This document shows positions 36,062 to 46,363 of a stretch of DNA of 64,000 nt, one piece after another. The first letter of the stretch is position 1. Each line of letters opens with the position of its first letter. Both the position numbers and the translations under genes were made by a program. The stretch lies in the NCBI RefSeq assembly GCF_003955735.1, contig NZ_CP034464.1:4092001-4156000 (forward strand), in the 5' to 3' direction. This stretch comes from Undibacterium parvum (GTDB lineage Bacteria > Pseudomonadota > Gammaproteobacteria > Burkholderiales > Burkholderiaceae_D). A model generated the notes under the pieces. It did no database searches. It was given only the letters and a program-made list of their open reading frames with translations, and was not told the DNA's origin.

Positions 36062-38494
36062 ATGTCCAACGCAATAAATACCGAGGCTAGTATTGATACT
36101 ACGTACGTCGCTTTATTTGAGCATTTACGCATGACGGATGTTGAATCCGTCGGCGGTAAAAATGCCTCATTAGGCGAAATGATTAGCCAATTGGCTAACG
36201 CAGGAGTGCGGGTTCCGGGTGGCTTTGCCACTACGGCGCAAGCCTTCCGTGACTTTTTATCGCATAGCCAAGACGGTGGCGCGCCACTGGCGCAACGCAT
36301 TGCCGACCGTCTCGTTACGCTAGACATCGAAGATGTACGCGAATTGGCCAAAGCCGGTGCCGAGATCCGTCAATGGATCATAGAAACACCGTTTCAGCCA
36401 CGTCTACAGAAAGAAATCGAAGAGTTCTACAACAAACTGGTGGCCGATTCGAGCGCCGAGATGTCGTTCGCAGTGCGCTCTTCGGCCACCGCCGAAGATT
36501 TGCCAGACGCGTCTTTCGCTGGTCAACAAGAGACTTTCTTGAACGTCGTCGGTATCGACAATGTGCTGGAGGCAATGAAACATGTGTTTGCCTCGCTGTA
36601 CAACGATAGAGCGATTTCCTACCGCGTACACAAAGGTTTTACCCATGCTGAGGTCGCTTTGTCGGCCGGTGTGCAGCGTATGGTGCGTTCCGATTTGGGC
36701 GCGGCTGGTGTGATGTTTACGATAGACACCGAATCCGGCTTTAAGGATGTGGTTTTCATCACATCTAGCTATGGTCTGGGCGAAACGGTGGTGCAGGGTG
36801 CGGTCAATCCGGACGAATTCTATGTCCACAAGCCTATGCTGGAATTAGGTAAGTTGCCTGTGATCCGTCGCAATATCGGTTCTAAACTGATTAAGATGGA
36901 GTTCACTGGTGAAGCCAAGGCTGGTCGCTCGGTAAAGACGGTCGACGTGCCGGTAGAAATGCGTAACCGCTATTCTCTCGATGATGCTGAAGTGGTTGAA
37001 CTGGCAAAATACGCCGTGATCATCGAGAAGCATTATGGTCGCCCTATGGATATCGAATGGGGTAAAGATGGTCGCGACGGCAAGCTGTATATTTTGCAAG
37101 CGCGTCCTGAAACCGTAAAGTCGCAACAAAAATCGACCGATGCCCAGCAGCGTTTCCGTCTCAAAGGTACCGGCATCGTGCTCGCTTCGGGTCGTGCCAT
37201 TGGTCAAAAAATCGGTGCTGGTCGTGTGCGTGTGATTCACGATCCGTCTGAGATGGAGCGCGTACAACCGGGCGACGTGTTGGTGGCGGATATGACTGAT
37301 CCTAACTGGGAGCCAGTCATGAAGCGCGCTGCCGCGATCGTGACGAATCGTGGTGGCCGTACTTGCCATGCTGCGATTATCGCGCGTGAACTGGGTGTGC
37401 CTGCGGTGGTTGGTTGCGGTGATGCGACTGATACGCTGAAAGACGGCATGCTGGTCACCGTATCTTGTGCAGAGGGCGACGAAGGTAAAATTTACGACGG
37501 TTTGATCGAGACCGAAGTGACTGAGGAAATTCGCGGTGAATTGCCGAAATTGCCTTTGAAGATCATGCTCAACGTTGGCAATCCACAACTGGCGTTTGAT
37601 TTCCAGTCTGTGCCTAATGAAGGCGTTGGTTTGGCCCGCTTAGAATTTATCATCAACAACAATATCGGTGTCCATCCAAAAGCGATTTTGGAATATCCGA
37701 ATATCGATCCAGCCCTGAAAAAGGCGGTTGAATCGGTAGCGCGTGGCCATGCCTCGCCAAAAGCGTTTTACGTCGATAAATTGGCAGAAGGCGTGGCAAC
37801 CATCGCTGCTGCATTCTGGCCGAAAAAAGTCATCGTGCGTTTGTCAGACTTTAAATCCAATGAGTATAAAAAACTCATAGGCGGATCGCGTTACGAGCCG
37901 GATGAAGAGAATCCTATGCTCGGTTTCCGTGGCGCAGCGCGTTATCTGGCATCCGATTTCGCCGAGTCTTTTGAGATGGAATGTCTGGCCATGAAGCGCG
38001 TGCGCAACGACATGGGTTTGACTAACGTTGAGATCATGGTGCCGTTTGTGCGTACCTTGGGCCAGGCGCAAAAAGTGGTCGATTTGCTGGGGCAGAACGG
38101 ATTGAAACGCGGTGAAAATGGCTTGCGTCTGATCATGATGTGCGAAGTTCCTTCTAATGCTATTTTGGCTGAGCAATTCTTAGAGCATTTCGATGGCTTC
38201 TCTATCGGCTCTAACGATCTAACTCAACTCACTTTGGGCTTGGACAGGGATTCTGGCATGCCTTTGTTGGCAGCAGACTTTGACGAGCGTGATCCTGCAG
38301 TATTAGCCTTGTTGTCGCAAGCGATTGCCGCTTGCCGTAAGCTCGGTAAGTACGTTGGTATTTGCGGCCAGGGGCCATCGGATCATCCGGATTTTGCGGC
38401 ATGGTTGATGAAAGAGGGCATAGAAACCATTTCTCTGAATCCTGATTCTGTGATCGACACCTGGAAGCAATTGGCTGCTTTGGCAAATAAATAA
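36062..38494 (+). CDS. ppsA: Phosphoenolpyruvate synthase PpsA, 810 aa
   Basis: Converts pyruvate and ATP to PEP, AMP and phosphate, for gluconeogenesis. Domain order: ATP-grasp N-domain ([34 protein letters not shown]), the swivelling phospho-His domain with [15 protein letters not shown] (His436), and the PEP-utilising barrel with a catalytic Cys in [11 protein letters not shown]. Length is close to the E. coli enzyme (792 aa). I chose ATG 36062 (AGAGGTTGTT ribosome site); the frame is open upstream to 35954. Control by the divergent PpsR is expected. Confidence 0.96.
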   Translation: MSNAINTEASIDTTYVALFEHLRMTDVESVGGKNASLGEMISQLANAGVRVPGGFATTAQAFRDFLSHSQDGGAPLAQRIADRLVTLDIEDVRELAKAGAEIRQWIIETPFQPRLQKEIEEFYNKLVADSSAEMSFAVRSSATAEDLPDASFAGQQETFLNVVGIDNVLEAMKHVFASLYNDRAISYRVHKGFTHAEVALSAGVQRMVRSDLGAAGVMFTIDTESGFKDVVFITSSYGLGETVVQGAVNPDEFYVHKPMLELGKLPVIRRNIGSKLIKMEFTGEAKAGRSVKTVDVPVEMRNRYSLDDAEVVELAKYAVIIEKHYGRPMDIEWGKDGRDGKLYILQARPETVKSQQKSTDAQQRFRLKGTGIVLASGRAIGQKIGAGRVRVIHDPSEMERVQPGDVLVADMTDPNWEPVMKRAAAIVTNRGGRTCHAAIIARELGVPAVVGCGDATDTLKDGMLVTVSCAEGDEGKIYDGLIETEVTEEIRGELPKLPLKIMLNVGNPQLAFDFQSVPNEGVGLARLEFIINNNIGVHPKAILEYPNIDPALKKAVESVARGHASPKAFYVDKLAEGVATIAAAFWPKKVIVRLSDFKSNEYKKLIGGSRYEPDEENPMLGFRGAARYLASDFAESFEMECLAMKRVRNDMGLTNVEIMVPFVRTLGQAQKVVDLLGQNGLKRGENGLRLIMMCEVPSNAILAEQFLEHFDGFSIGSNDLTQLTLGLDRDSGMPLLAADFDERDPAVLALLSQAIAACRKLGKYVGICGQGPSDHPDFAAWLMKEGIETISLNPDSVIDTWKQLAALANK

Positions 38495-38522
38495 GTCAAA
38501 ATTCTAGCGTTATGCTTGAATA

Positions 38523-38557
38523 AAAACGCCTTCATGTACTGCATGAAGGCGTTTTTT
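38523..38557 (+). terminator. Terminator after ppsA
   Basis: AAAACGCCTTCATG pairs with CATGAAGGCGTTTT over a short loop, with T6. Confidence 0.93.
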
Positions 38558-38603
38558 AGTTTCTAACTTTGCTTTTTTATATAAATGCGCTAGACTAAAC
38601 GCA

Positions 38604-38693
38604 TAGCAATAGTGATAAGAAAAAGATTAAAAACTTCGAAAATAATTCACAGAAAAACCCTCGTTCATCTTCTCAGATGGCGAGGGTTTTTTT
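38604..38693 (+). ncRNA. Candidate small RNA downstream of ppsA
   Basis: A second strong terminator (AAACCCTCG../..CGAGGGTTT plus T7, 38653-38693) follows the ppsA terminator with no gene between them. About 17 bases separate TTTGCT (near 38571) from TAGACT (near 38594), which could be a promoter giving a transcript of about 90 bases that ends at this hairpin. The hairpin itself is solid; the promoter is weak. It could instead be a back-up terminator. Confidence 0.35.
38653..38693 (+). terminator. Second terminator downstream of ppsA
   Basis: AAACCCTCG pairs with CGAGGGTTT; the inner TCATC/GATGG partly pair too. T7 follows. It lies about 100 bases before the nfeD-like gene. Confidence 0.9.
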
Positions 38694-38800
38694 GTGAGCA
38701 GATTACCGATGACTAATTATTTTTAATGATAGAAACTGTAGAAGTTAAACCAAGTTAAATTGCGTTGAGTTAACTTAATAGCCAAGGAGAAATCTAAACT

Positions 38801-39235
38801 ATGAATGCATGGATGAGTTGGTTGGCGCTAGCCGCTGTGGTCGTGATACTGGAGCTATTTACCGGTACCTTTTATTTGCTGATGATTTCCATCGGTCTGG
38901 TGGCTGGTGCCGTGATCGCGCTACTGGGTGCCGGCACAGAGATGCAAACCTTGAGTGCAGCCTTGGTCGGTGCCTTGGCGACTGTGTTACTACATAAGAG
39001 TAAATATGGCTGGCGTGAACGTCAGGATGCTAGCCGCAATCCAGATGTGAATATGGACATAGGTCAAAGTATCACGGTGCAGCAATGGCAGGATCAGGGC
39101 GGCGGTAAATTCACTGCGCGTGCCATGTATCGCGGTGCGATGTGGGATGTGGAGTTACAGCATTCGGCACCGGCTGCCGGCGTGTTTGTGATAGTAGAAA
39201 TTGTTGGAAGTCGTTTAATGGTAAGACCGTCGTAA
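38801..39235 (+). CDS. NfeD family membrane protein, 144 aa
   Basis: Two to three N-terminal membrane helices (residues 7-25, 26-45 and 48-65), then a cytoplasmic OB-fold domain (DIGQSITVQQWQDQGGGKFTARAMYRGAMWDVEL). Members pair with stomatin-like SPFH proteins, and one is encoded directly downstream. This is the short NfeD1b-type form without the protease domain. The role is probably membrane-domain organisation or quality control, inferred from the pairing. ATG 38801 follows AAGGAGAAATC. Confidence 0.85.
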   Translation: MNAWMSWLALAAVVVILELFTGTFYLLMISIGLVAGAVIALLGAGTEMQTLSAALVGALATVLLHKSKYGWRERQDASRNPDVNMDIGQSITVQQWQDQGGGKFTARAMYRGAMWDVELQHSAPAAGVFVIVEIVGSRLMVRPS

Positions 39236-39295
39236 TCAGGCGTAAAAATTTTGTAGTGTAGCTTTTATTGTCGTAAGAAATTAAAGGGAAATATT

Positions 39296-40237
39296 ATGGA
39301 AAGTTTTGGAGGCGTCGCCTTTATTTTATTTATTTTAGCCATCGTTTTCGTGGTTAAGACTGTTAATGTGGTGCCACAACAGCACGCCTGGGTGGTCGAG
39401 CGTTTGGGTAAATATCATGCCACTCTGGGCCCTGGTTTAAATATCGTGGTGCCGTTTATCGACAGGATTGCCTACAAACATATACTCAAAGAAATTCCGC
39501 TCGATGTGCCGCCGCAAGTTTGTATTACCCGCGACAATACGCAATTACAAGTAGATGGGATTTTGTATTTTCAGATCACTGATCCTATGCGCGCCTCTTA
39601 TGGCTCATCCAATTACATCGCCGCAATTACGCAATTGGCGCAAACCACTTTGCGCTCGGTGATCGGTAAGATGGAATTGGATAAAACCTTTGAGGAGCGC
39701 GATCATATCAACACCAGTATCGTCAATGCGATTGATGAGTCCGCTGCCAACTGGGGCGTCAAGGTGCTGCGTTATGAGATTAAGGATCTGACTCCACCGA
39801 AAGAAATTTTGCATGCGATGCAGGCACAGATTACCGCCGAGCGTGAAAAACGCGCCTTGATTGCCGCCTCTGAAGGCCGTAAGCAAGAGCAAATTAATAT
39901 CGCGACTGGTGAGCGTGAGGCCTCAATTGCTAAATCCGAAGGTGAGATGCAGGCGTCTATCAATCGCGCCCAAGGACAGGCTGCAGCAATCTTGGCGATT
40001 GCCGAAGCCAGCGCGGAAGCCTTGCGTAAAACGGCGAGCGCGATCCGTGAACCCGGCGGTGCCGATGCAGTAAATTTAAAAGTCGCGGAACAATATGTGG
40101 CGGCCTTTAGTAACCTCGCCAAAACCAATAATTCTATTATCGTCCCCGCCAATCTGAGTGATATCAGTGGCCTGATCGCTGGTGCCATGCAGGTGGTTAA
40201 ATCACAAAAACCTATCGATTTCCAAGGTACTAAATAG
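39296..40237 (+). CDS. SPFH/band 7 (stomatin-like) protein, 313 aa
   Basis: Anchored in the inner membrane by an N-terminal helix (residues 5-25). The band 7 domain begins VVPQQHAWVVERLGKYHATLGPGLN and contains the ERDHINTSIVNAID stretch. A long coiled-coil rich in Ala, Glu and Arg spans about residues 180-250 (EREKRALIAASEGRKQ). It resembles the QmcA/paraslipin subgroup and is expected to form large oligomeric rings. Encoded with an NfeD partner, the typical pair. Downstream lies a 550-base region without a gene. Confidence 0.9.
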   Translation: MESFGGVAFILFILAIVFVVKTVNVVPQQHAWVVERLGKYHATLGPGLNIVVPFIDRIAYKHILKEIPLDVPPQVCITRDNTQLQVDGILYFQITDPMRASYGSSNYIAAITQLAQTTLRSVIGKMELDKTFEERDHINTSIVNAIDESAANWGVKVLRYEIKDLTPPKEILHAMQAQITAEREKRALIAASEGRKQEQINIATGEREASIAKSEGEMQASINRAQGQAAAILAIAEASAEALRKTASAIREPGGADAVNLKVAEQYVAAFSNLAKTNNSIIVPANLSDISGLIAGAMQVVKSQKPIDFQGTK

Positions 40238-40341
40238 TGTCATTTGTAGGCGTAGGTAGTCGCAGACTTACGCTTGGGTAGTTTGCCTATGAGTAATAGC
40301 AGCAGAATTTAGCCGCAGGGTTGACTCACAAGAGTATCAAG

Positions 40342-40398
40342 ATGCATGTCAGGTTTTAGCCTTCTAACCGTAGGCTAGAAAATGGCATGCATTTTTTT
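40342..40398 (+). terminator. Long imperfect hairpin and T-run after the stomatin-like gene
   Basis: ATGCATG (40342-40348) to CATGCAT (40386-40392), with about 21 mostly paired bases per arm (GTTTTAGCCT against AGGCTAGAAAA), followed by seven T. It lies 105 bases after the stop. The shape fits a terminator. Confidence 0.7.
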
Positions 40399-40569
40399 AT
40401 GCCGGATAGAGCGGAATCAAAAATTGTCTAAAGCATGCGTATCAAGCTTCATAGTATTTAAGCCGCGAGCAGCGGCTTGCGCATCGATTTTTATCAGACC
40501 TCATGCCTTAAAAACAGAATTATATTTTTTAATGCGCCGCATGTACCAACTTTTGTAATGTGAAACATG

Positions 40570-40651
40570 AATTTCATAATGTGGGATTGACGTTGGGAAT
40601 GCACAAATTATATTTATCATTTGAAGAAAATCAATTTCATAACATGGGATT
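40570..40651. promoter_or_regulatory. Direct repeats upstream of aceA
   Basis: AATTTCATAATGTGGGATT (40570-40588) and AATTTCATAACATGGGATT (40633-40651) differ at two of 19 positions and are exactly 63 bases apart, about six helical turns. A third partial match (TTGTAATGTG) and a TGAAA/TTTCA inverted repeat lie next to the first. This looks like a regulator array for the glyoxylate-shunt gene. Confidence 0.55.
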
Positions 40652-40696
40652 TTGTATTTATCTTATTGATTTATAAGTGATAAATAATATTTATAT

Positions 40697-40740
40697 GTCT
40701 TATATAAGACATTGCTGCTGTGCGGTAAATATTCTATTAT
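40697..40740 (+). promoter_or_regulatory. Probable aceA promoter with upstream palindrome
   Basis: A perfect 14-base palindrome GTCTTATATAAGAC (40697-40710) abuts TTGCTG (40712-40717). A 17-base spacer then leads to TATTAT (40735-40740), about 47 bases before the aceA ATG. The position suggests an activator or operator site at the -35 region. Confidence 0.5.
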
Positions 40741-40786
40741 TTCTCTTGAGCTTAGGTAATTGCATTTTTCTATAGAGAGATAAATC

Positions 40787-42085
40787 ATGGCAACACGTGA
40801 ACAACAAATTGCGGCTGTTCAGGAGGATTGGGATACGAACCCCCGTTGGGTCGGTATCCAACGTAATTACACCGCCGCCGATGTGGTTAATTTGCGTGGG
40901 TCATTGCAGGTTGAACATACTCTAGCGAAAAATGGCGCGATCAAATTATGGAGTTTGCTCAACAACACATCTTATTTGAATGCGCTCGGTGCCATGACTG
41001 GCAATCAAGCCTTGCAACAAGTAAAGGCGGGCTTGAAGGCGATTTACCTGTCTGGTTGGCAGGTGGCGGGCGATGCTAATCTTGCTGGAGAAATGTACCC
41101 GGATCAATCGCTGTATCCGGTTAATTCAGTACCCTCGGTAGTCAAGAGTATCAATAACTGTTTGGCGCGCGCTGACCAAATTCAATGGTCGGAGGGGCAA
41201 GGGGATACCGATTTTTTTGCGCCTATCATCGCCGATGCCGAAGCTGGGTTTGGTGGCGTCTTAAATGCCTTCGAGCTCATGAAGTCTATGATAGAAGCAG
41301 GCGCATCCGGAGTGCATTTTGAAGATCAATTGGCCTCGGTGAAAAAGTGCGGTCACATGGGTGGCAAAGTGCTAGTGCCGACCCGCGAAGCGATAGAGAA
41401 GCTCAATGCTGCGCGTCTGGCCGCTGACGTCATGGGTACGCCCACCGTTTTGCTGGCGCGCACCGATGCGGAGGCCGCAGATTTGCTTACCTCCGACATT
41501 GATGCGAATGACCAGCTATTTTTGACCGGTGAGCGCACTGTGGAAGGTTTTTATAAAACCACACCAGGCTTGCAGCAGGCGATCGCCCGTGGTCTGGCGT
41601 ATGCACCGTATGCTGACATGATCTGGTGTGAAACGGCTAAGCCGGATCTGGAATTTGCCAAGGCCTTCGCCAAGGCGATACATGCTCAATTTCCGGGTAA
41701 ATTATTGGCGTATAACTGCTCGCCTTCGTTTAACTGGAAGAAAAATCTGGATGATTCGACCATCGCCAAATTCCAAAAAGAATTGGGTAAGATGGGGTAT
41801 AAATTCCAATTTATTACCCTGGCAGGTTTTCATGCCCTGAACTACAGTATGTTTAATTTGGCGCATGCTTACGCCAGACGCCAGATGTCAGCCTTTGTGG
41901 AGTTGCAAGAGGCTGAATTCGCAGCGGCGGAGCGAGGCTTTACCGCGGTCAAGCATCAACGTGAAGTCGGCACTGCTTACTTCGATGCGGTGACTCAGGC
42001 GATACAGCAAGGTCAGTCGTCGACCACCGCTTTGCATGGCTCTACCGAAGATGCGCAATTTTTTGATGAGCAGAAAGTGGCCTGA
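40787..42085 (+). CDS. aceA: Isocitrate lyase AceA, 432 aa
   Basis: Splits isocitrate into glyoxylate and succinate, the first step of the glyoxylate shunt, needed for growth on acetate and fatty acids. The catalytic signature [10 protein letters not shown] is at residues 186-195, with Cys188. [10 protein letters not shown] and the C-terminal [10 protein letters not shown] are also family hallmarks. Length matches the shorter proteobacterial form (E. coli 434 aa). ATG 40787 follows AGAGAGATAAATC. It stands alone; malate synthase is not in the window. It complements ppsA and the acyl-CoA genes on the left. Confidence 0.96.
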   Translation: MATREQQIAAVQEDWDTNPRWVGIQRNYTAADVVNLRGSLQVEHTLAKNGAIKLWSLLNNTSYLNALGAMTGNQALQQVKAGLKAIYLSGWQVAGDANLAGEMYPDQSLYPVNSVPSVVKSINNCLARADQIQWSEGQGDTDFFAPIIADAEAGFGGVLNAFELMKSMIEAGASGVHFEDQLASVKKCGHMGGKVLVPTREAIEKLNAARLAADVMGTPTVLLARTDAEAADLLTSDIDANDQLFLTGERTVEGFYKTTPGLQQAIARGLAYAPYADMIWCETAKPDLEFAKAFAKAIHAQFPGKLLAYNCSPSFNWKKNLDDSTIAKFQKELGKMGYKFQFITLAGFHALNYSMFNLAHAYARRQMSAFVELQEAEFAAAERGFTAVKHQREVGTAYFDAVTQAIQQGQSSTTALHGSTEDAQFFDEQKVA

Positions 42086-42115
42086 TTAAATTGCGACTTG
42101 GGCTAGTAGCTAAAC

Positions 42116-42144
42116 CACGCGATCTCGATGGCGTGTTTTTTTTT
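42116..42144 (+). terminator. Weak terminator after aceA
   Basis: CACGC (42116-42120) pairs with GCGTG (42131-42135), followed by T9. The stem is short but the T-run is long. Confidence 0.6.
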
Positions 42145-42205
42145 CGGCTAGTCGCTTTTGAGTTGGAGCGTGGCTGCTGATGGCTGGCAATGAGTTAATA
42201 TAGTC

Positions 42206-42307
42206 GGACTTACGCAAAACCGCCCCAGCGTTGTTGTGTCCGCCTTGCCGTACTGAAGTACTGTCTTCGGCTGCACGCCTAGCTGGACCAATTTTGTGTA
42301 AATCCTA
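42206..42307. repeat. Dispersed repeat family B, full copy
   Basis: About 102 bases with inverted ends GGACTTACGCAAAACCG and TTTTGTGTAAATCCTA. CCCCAGCGTTGTTG and GCCTAGCTGGACC lie inside, with the central CCTTGCCGTACTGAAGTACTGTCTTC. On the minus strand it matches the shortened copy at 5881-5947 outside the centre and shares the GACAGTAC../..GTACGGCAAG core with the copy at 46382-46484. Confidence 0.75.
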
Positions 42308-42379
42308 TATAGATGAAGAAACGAAGAATTTTTTGCTGTGACAAGCGCTGTGCCGCTATTGGCTTTGATAAAAGTGAAT

Positions 42380-43054
42380 ATGAATCCTAGAACGAGAATT
42401 AAAATTTGCGGTTTTACGCGTGCCGAAGATATCCAGATTGCGGTTGCCGCTGGGGTGGATGCTTTGGGTTTTGTGTTTTATCCGCCAAGTCCACGCTATG
42501 TCAGTCCAGCCCTGGCCGGACATTTGTTGGTAGCTTTGCCGCCCTTTGTGATGGCTGTGGGTTTGTTTGTGAATCCTAGTGTAGAAGACGTGCTGGCCGC
42601 GGTAGCGCAAGCGCCGCTGCAGATGCTGCAATTTCATGGAGATGAAACGGCGGAGCAGTGTCATCAGCTCGCCAGCGCCGTGAATCGTCCCTTTATGCGG
42701 GTATTCCGAGTGAAAGCCGACACAAGTGGCGCGGATTTGTTAGAATATGAAGCTCAGTGTCGTGCAACGAGCCCTTTATTTAGTGGTTTATTGCTCGATA
42801 CCTTTGTCGATAGCTTCGGTGGTAGTGGAAAGGTTTTTGATTGGTCTCTAATCCCAAAAGAACTCGCGCCTCGGGTCGTTTTAAGTGGTGGCTTGAGCGT
42901 ACTAAACGCGACTGACGCGGTCAGCCGTGTTCGACCTTTTGCGGTCGACATCAGTAGTGGTGTCGAGGCAGCGAAAGGTATCAAGGATGCAGCCAAAATG
43001 CGCGCTTTTGTAGCCGCTGTCAGATTGGCTGACAATCAGGATAGTGCCGCGTAA
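42380..43054 (+). CDS. trpF: Phosphoribosylanthranilate isomerase TrpF, 224 aa
   Basis: Third step of tryptophan synthesis from anthranilate: Amadori rearrangement of PRA to CdRP. TIM barrel with [18 protein letters not shown] (the active-site Cys is the C of ICG), [18 protein letters not shown] with the catalytic Asp, and the phosphate-binding [10 protein letters not shown] chose ATG 42380; a GTG at 42338 in frame would add 14 unlikely residues. trpB follows after 35 bases. Confidence 0.95.
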   Translation: MNPRTRIKICGFTRAEDIQIAVAAGVDALGFVFYPPSPRYVSPALAGHLLVALPPFVMAVGLFVNPSVEDVLAAVAQAPLQMLQFHGDETAEQCHQLASAVNRPFMRVFRVKADTSGADLLEYEAQCRATSPLFSGLLLDTFVDSFGGSGKVFDWSLIPKELAPRVVLSGGLSVLNATDAVSRVRPFAVDISSGVEAAKGIKDAAKMRAFVAAVRLADNQDSAA

Positions 43055-43089
43055 GCGCACCCTCCCCAAAAAAAATCGCAAGGACTAGT

Positions 43090-44361
43090 ATGAAAGAATT
43101 ATCTCCTCTTGACACTCAATTCGAGCGTCAGGCACTGCAGCCGCAAGCGATCTATCATGCGGCAACTTATAATTTTCCCGATGCGCGCGGCCATTTCGGC
43201 ACCTATGGCGGCAGCTTTGTTTCCGAAACTTTGACGCATGCTTTAAGTGAGTTGAAAGACGCTTACGCCAAATATCAACATGATCCCGAATTTTTAGCCG
43301 AGTTTCGCCATGAGCTAAAACATTACGTCGGTCGTCCGTCTCCCGTGTATCACGCCAAGCGTTGGTCCGAAATCATGGGCGGCGCGCAGATTTATTTCAA
43401 GCGTGAAGATCTTAATCACACCGGCGCGCACAAGATCAATAATGTCATCGGTCAGGCTTTGCTGGCCAAACGCATGGGCAAGCCACGCGTGATTGCTGAG
43501 ACTGGCGCTGGTCAGCATGGCGTCGCCACCGCCACCATCTGCGCCCGCTTTGGTTTGGAATGCGTGATTTACATGGGTTCAGAAGACATTAAGCGTCAGG
43601 CCCAAAACGTGTATCGCATGAAGCTCTTGGGCGCAACGGTGGTGCCGGTAGAGTCGGGCTCCAAGACGCTCAAGGACGCCTTGAACGAAGCCATGCGCGA
43701 CTGGGTTGCCAACGTAGACAATACTTTTTACATCATCGGTACCGTGGCCGGTCCGCATCCTTATCCTATGATGGTGCGCGATTTTCAATCTGTGATCGGT
43801 GAGGAATGCCTGTGGCAGATGCCGGAAGTGAGCGGACGTCAACCCGATGCGGTGGTCGCTTGTGTTGGTGGCGGCTCGAATGCGATGGGGATTTTTTATC
43901 CGTATATCGATCAAAAAGATGTGCAACTGATCGGTGTAGAGGCGGCCGGTGAGGGCATGGAGTCCGGCAAGCATTCCGCTTCGCTGACGGCCGGTTCACC
44001 TGGTGTCTTGCACGGCAATCGCACTTATTTGCTGCAGGATGAAAATGGTCAGGTGATAGAGACTCATTCAGTCTCGGCTGGCTTGGATTATCCGGGCGTC
44101 GGGCCCGAGCATGCCTGGTTAAAAGATCTGGGTCGTGCTCAATACGTCACGATTACCGATGAAGAGGCGCTCAAGGCTTTCCACGATTGCTGTCGTATCG
44201 AAGGCATTATCCCGGCGCTGGAATCGAGTCATGCCTTGGCCTATGCGGCGAAGTTGGCGGCGACCTGGCCCAAGGATAAGATTATTCTGGCTAATCTTTC
44301 TGGGCGCGGCGATAAGGATATGCATACCGTGGCAGAAAAAGCGGGCTTGAATTTTTATTGA
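43090..44361 (+). CDS. trpB: Tryptophan synthase beta chain TrpB, 423 aa
   Basis: PLP enzyme that joins indole and serine. The PLP lysine is Lys115 in [12 protein letters not shown]. The phosphate-binding [10 protein letters not shown] and the GVEAAG and [11 protein letters not shown] endings are present. Length is at the upper end for the family because of an N-terminal extension of about 25 residues. A CTGGGAG/CTCCCAG hairpin without a T-run follows at 44373-44399, then a family A repeat before trpA. Confidence 0.96.
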   Translation: MKELSPLDTQFERQALQPQAIYHAATYNFPDARGHFGTYGGSFVSETLTHALSELKDAYAKYQHDPEFLAEFRHELKHYVGRPSPVYHAKRWSEIMGGAQIYFKREDLNHTGAHKINNVIGQALLAKRMGKPRVIAETGAGQHGVATATICARFGLECVIYMGSEDIKRQAQNVYRMKLLGATVVPVESGSKTLKDALNEAMRDWVANVDNTFYIIGTVAGPHPYPMMVRDFQSVIGEECLWQMPEVSGRQPDAVVACVGGGSNAMGIFYPYIDQKDVQLIGVEAAGEGMESGKHSASLTAGSPGVLHGNRTYLLQDENGQVIETHSVSAGLDYPGVGPEHAWLKDLGRAQYVTITDEEALKAFHDCCRIEGIIPALESSHALAYAAKLAATWPKDKIILANLSGRGDKDMHTVAEKAGLNFY

Positions 44362-44413
44362 GATGGCTGGGCCTGGGAGTGTGAGAGTTGCGCTCCCAGT
44401 CTCGCTGAATCAT

Positions 44414-44493
44414 ATACTCCCCTTATTTTTACAATAAACTAGGCCATTTGCGCACGTATTCATTGCGCGCTTAAAAAATACTAGTGGGAGTAT
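44414..44493. repeat. 80-bp palindromic element, family A copy 5, inside the trp operon
   Basis: ATACTCCCCTTATTTTTACA at the left and TACTAGTGGGAGTAT at the right, with TTTGCGCA and TGCGCGC in the core. It is 80 bases long, the same as the copies at 11157 and 33006. It lies in the 195-base gap between trpB and trpA, where these genes usually lie close together or overlap. Confidence 0.8.
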
Positions 44494-44556
44494 ATTCATA
44501 TTGTTTTTTTTGCATCTGCTGGTTGCATTTGCAGTTGCACTTTTGGATAGATCGCT

Positions 44557-45354
44557 ATGTCAAGAATACAAGCATGTCTGGCTGCATTGGCAGCCAAAAA
44601 TAAAAAAGCGCTGATACCCTTCATCACTGCCGGCGATCCAGCGCCCGAGTTGACCGTGCCTCTAATGCATGCCATGGTCGAGGGCGGTGCGGACATCATA
44701 GAATTAGGCGTGCCGTTTTCTGATCCTATGGCCGATGGCCCGGTGATACAGCGCGCCTCCGAGCGCGCCTTGTTGCGCGGCGTGGGTTTGCGTAATGTTT
44801 TGGAATTTGTGCGTGAATTTCGCGAAACCAATCAATTGACACCGGTGGTCTTGATGGGCTACGCCAATCCTATCGAGCGTATGGGGCAAGATCGCTTCAT
44901 CGCGCAAGCGGCGCAAGTGGGCGTGGACGGCGTGCTGGTGGTGGATTATCCGCCCGAAGAATGCGAAGAATTTACCGCGAAAATGCAGCAAAATGAGATG
45001 GATACCATCTTTTTGCTGGCACCAACCTCGACCGATGAACGTATCGCGCAAGTGGGTAAAGTTGCCAGTGGTTACGTGTATTATGTCTCACTCAAAGGCG
45101 TGACGGGGTCGGGAAGCTTGGATCTGGAGTCGGTGGCGGCGATGATGCCGCGCATCAAAAAACACGTGAAAGTGCCGGTGGGCGTGGGTTTTGGTATCCG
45201 TGACGGGGCCACCGCCAGGGCGATTTCTACGGTCTGCGATGCGGTGGTGATAGGCTCGCGCATCATACAAGAACTAGAAAATACTCCGCCTGAAAATGCA
45301 GTTGCTGCAGTGAAATCATTTATTTCTGGTGTCAGACAGGCTTTGGACGAGTAA
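44557..45354 (+). CDS. trpA: Tryptophan synthase alpha chain TrpA, 265 aa
   Basis: Cleaves indole-3-glycerol phosphate to indole, which passes to TrpB. TIM barrel with [12 protein letters not shown], the catalytic Glu in [19 protein letters not shown], Asp in VVDYPPEE and the phosphate-binding GFGIRDG. Normal length. Its ribosome site is weak (GGATAGATCGCT), and a palindromic repeat separates it from trpB, so coupling between the two chains may be looser than usual. Confidence 0.96.
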   Translation: MSRIQACLAALAAKNKKALIPFITAGDPAPELTVPLMHAMVEGGADIIELGVPFSDPMADGPVIQRASERALLRGVGLRNVLEFVREFRETNQLTPVVLMGYANPIERMGQDRFIAQAAQVGVDGVLVVDYPPEECEEFTAKMQQNEMDTIFLLAPTSTDERIAQVGKVASGYVYYVSLKGVTGSGSLDLESVAAMMPRIKKHVKVPVGVGFGIRDGATARAISTVCDAVVIGSRIIQELENTPPENAVAAVKSFISGVRQALDE

Positions 45355-45471
45355 AATACGCGCCGAACCGGTTTATTGTCTGCCTTCGTAAGACTAAGGC
45401 AGCACGGTAATAAAGAAAAAAATGCTATTTGCGGGTAAGATCTGCCCGTAAGTCGAATTTAGGAGAAATTT

Positions 45472-46344
45472 ATGAGTTGGCTAGAAAAACTACTTCCACC
45501 GCGCATACAACGCTCGGTATCTTCAAACCGTAAGTCCATGCCAGAAGGACTGTGGGTTAAATGCCCGTCCTGCGAGGCAGTGCTTTATCGTTCTGATCTG
45601 GAGGCCAATGTTCATGTTTGCCCTAAATGCAGCCATCACTTGCGGATCAGCGCACGTGAGCGCCTCGATGCTTTGCTCGATGCCGGTGGTCGCTATGAAA
45701 TCGGTCAGGAAGTCTTGCCGGTCGATACACTGAAATTTAAAGATAGTAAAAAATATCCAGATCGTCTGAAAGACGCGCTGGAAACGACTGGTGAAACCGA
45801 TGCCATGGTGGTCATGGGTGGCTCGGTGATGAGCGTGCCTTTGGTGATGGCTTGCTTTGAATTTGGTTTCATGGGCGGCTCCATGGGCTCGGTAGTCGGT
45901 GAGCGTTTTGTGCGCGGCGTGCAGGCAGCGCTGGAGCAAAAAGTACCGTTTGTGTGCTTTACCGCCACTGGTGGTGCCCGTATGCAAGAAGGCTTATTGT
46001 CTTTGATGCAGATGGCCAAGACCACTTCTATGCTGACTAAATTGTCAGAGAAAAAACTGCCATTTATTTCAGTCTTGACCGATCCAACCATGGGTGGTGT
46101 TTCCGCCTCGTTTGCCTTCATGGGTGACGTGGTCATCGCAGAACCTAAGGCGCTGATCGGCTTTGCCGGCCCACGCGTGATCGAAAACACTGTGCGTGAA
46201 AAATTGCCGGAAGGCTTTCAGCGCGCCGAGTTTTTGGTGCAAAAAGGTGCGGTAGACATGATCGTCGATAGACGCAATCTGCGTGAAGAAATCGCCCGTC
46301 TGCTGGCGTTGCTGCAAAACCAACCAGCCGACGCTGTCGCTTAA
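45472..46344 (+). CDS. accD: Acetyl-CoA carboxylase carboxyltransferase beta subunit AccD, 290 aa
   Basis: Transfers CO2 from carboxybiotin to acetyl-CoA, with AccA. The N-terminal zinc finger has Cys31, Cys34, Cys50 and Cys53 (CPSC..CPKC), followed by the crotonase-like carboxyltransferase domain with [15 protein letters not shown] and [15 protein letters not shown]. Ribosome site AGGAGAAATTT. It sits between trpA and folC as is common in Burkholderiales. A TGCCTT/AAGGCA hairpin lies in the leader (about 45380-45402). Confidence 0.97.
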   Translation: MSWLEKLLPPRIQRSVSSNRKSMPEGLWVKCPSCEAVLYRSDLEANVHVCPKCSHHLRISARERLDALLDAGGRYEIGQEVLPVDTLKFKDSKKYPDRLKDALETTGETDAMVVMGGSVMSVPLVMACFEFGFMGGSMGSVVGERFVRGVQAALEQKVPFVCFTATGGARMQEGLLSLMQMAKTTSMLTKLSEKKLPFISVLTDPTMGGVSASFAFMGDVVIAEPKALIGFAGPRVIENTVREKLPEGFQRAEFLVQKGAVDMIVDRRNLREEIARLLALLQNQPADAVA

Positions 46345-46363
46345 ATTTTCTCTTTTTCCAATT

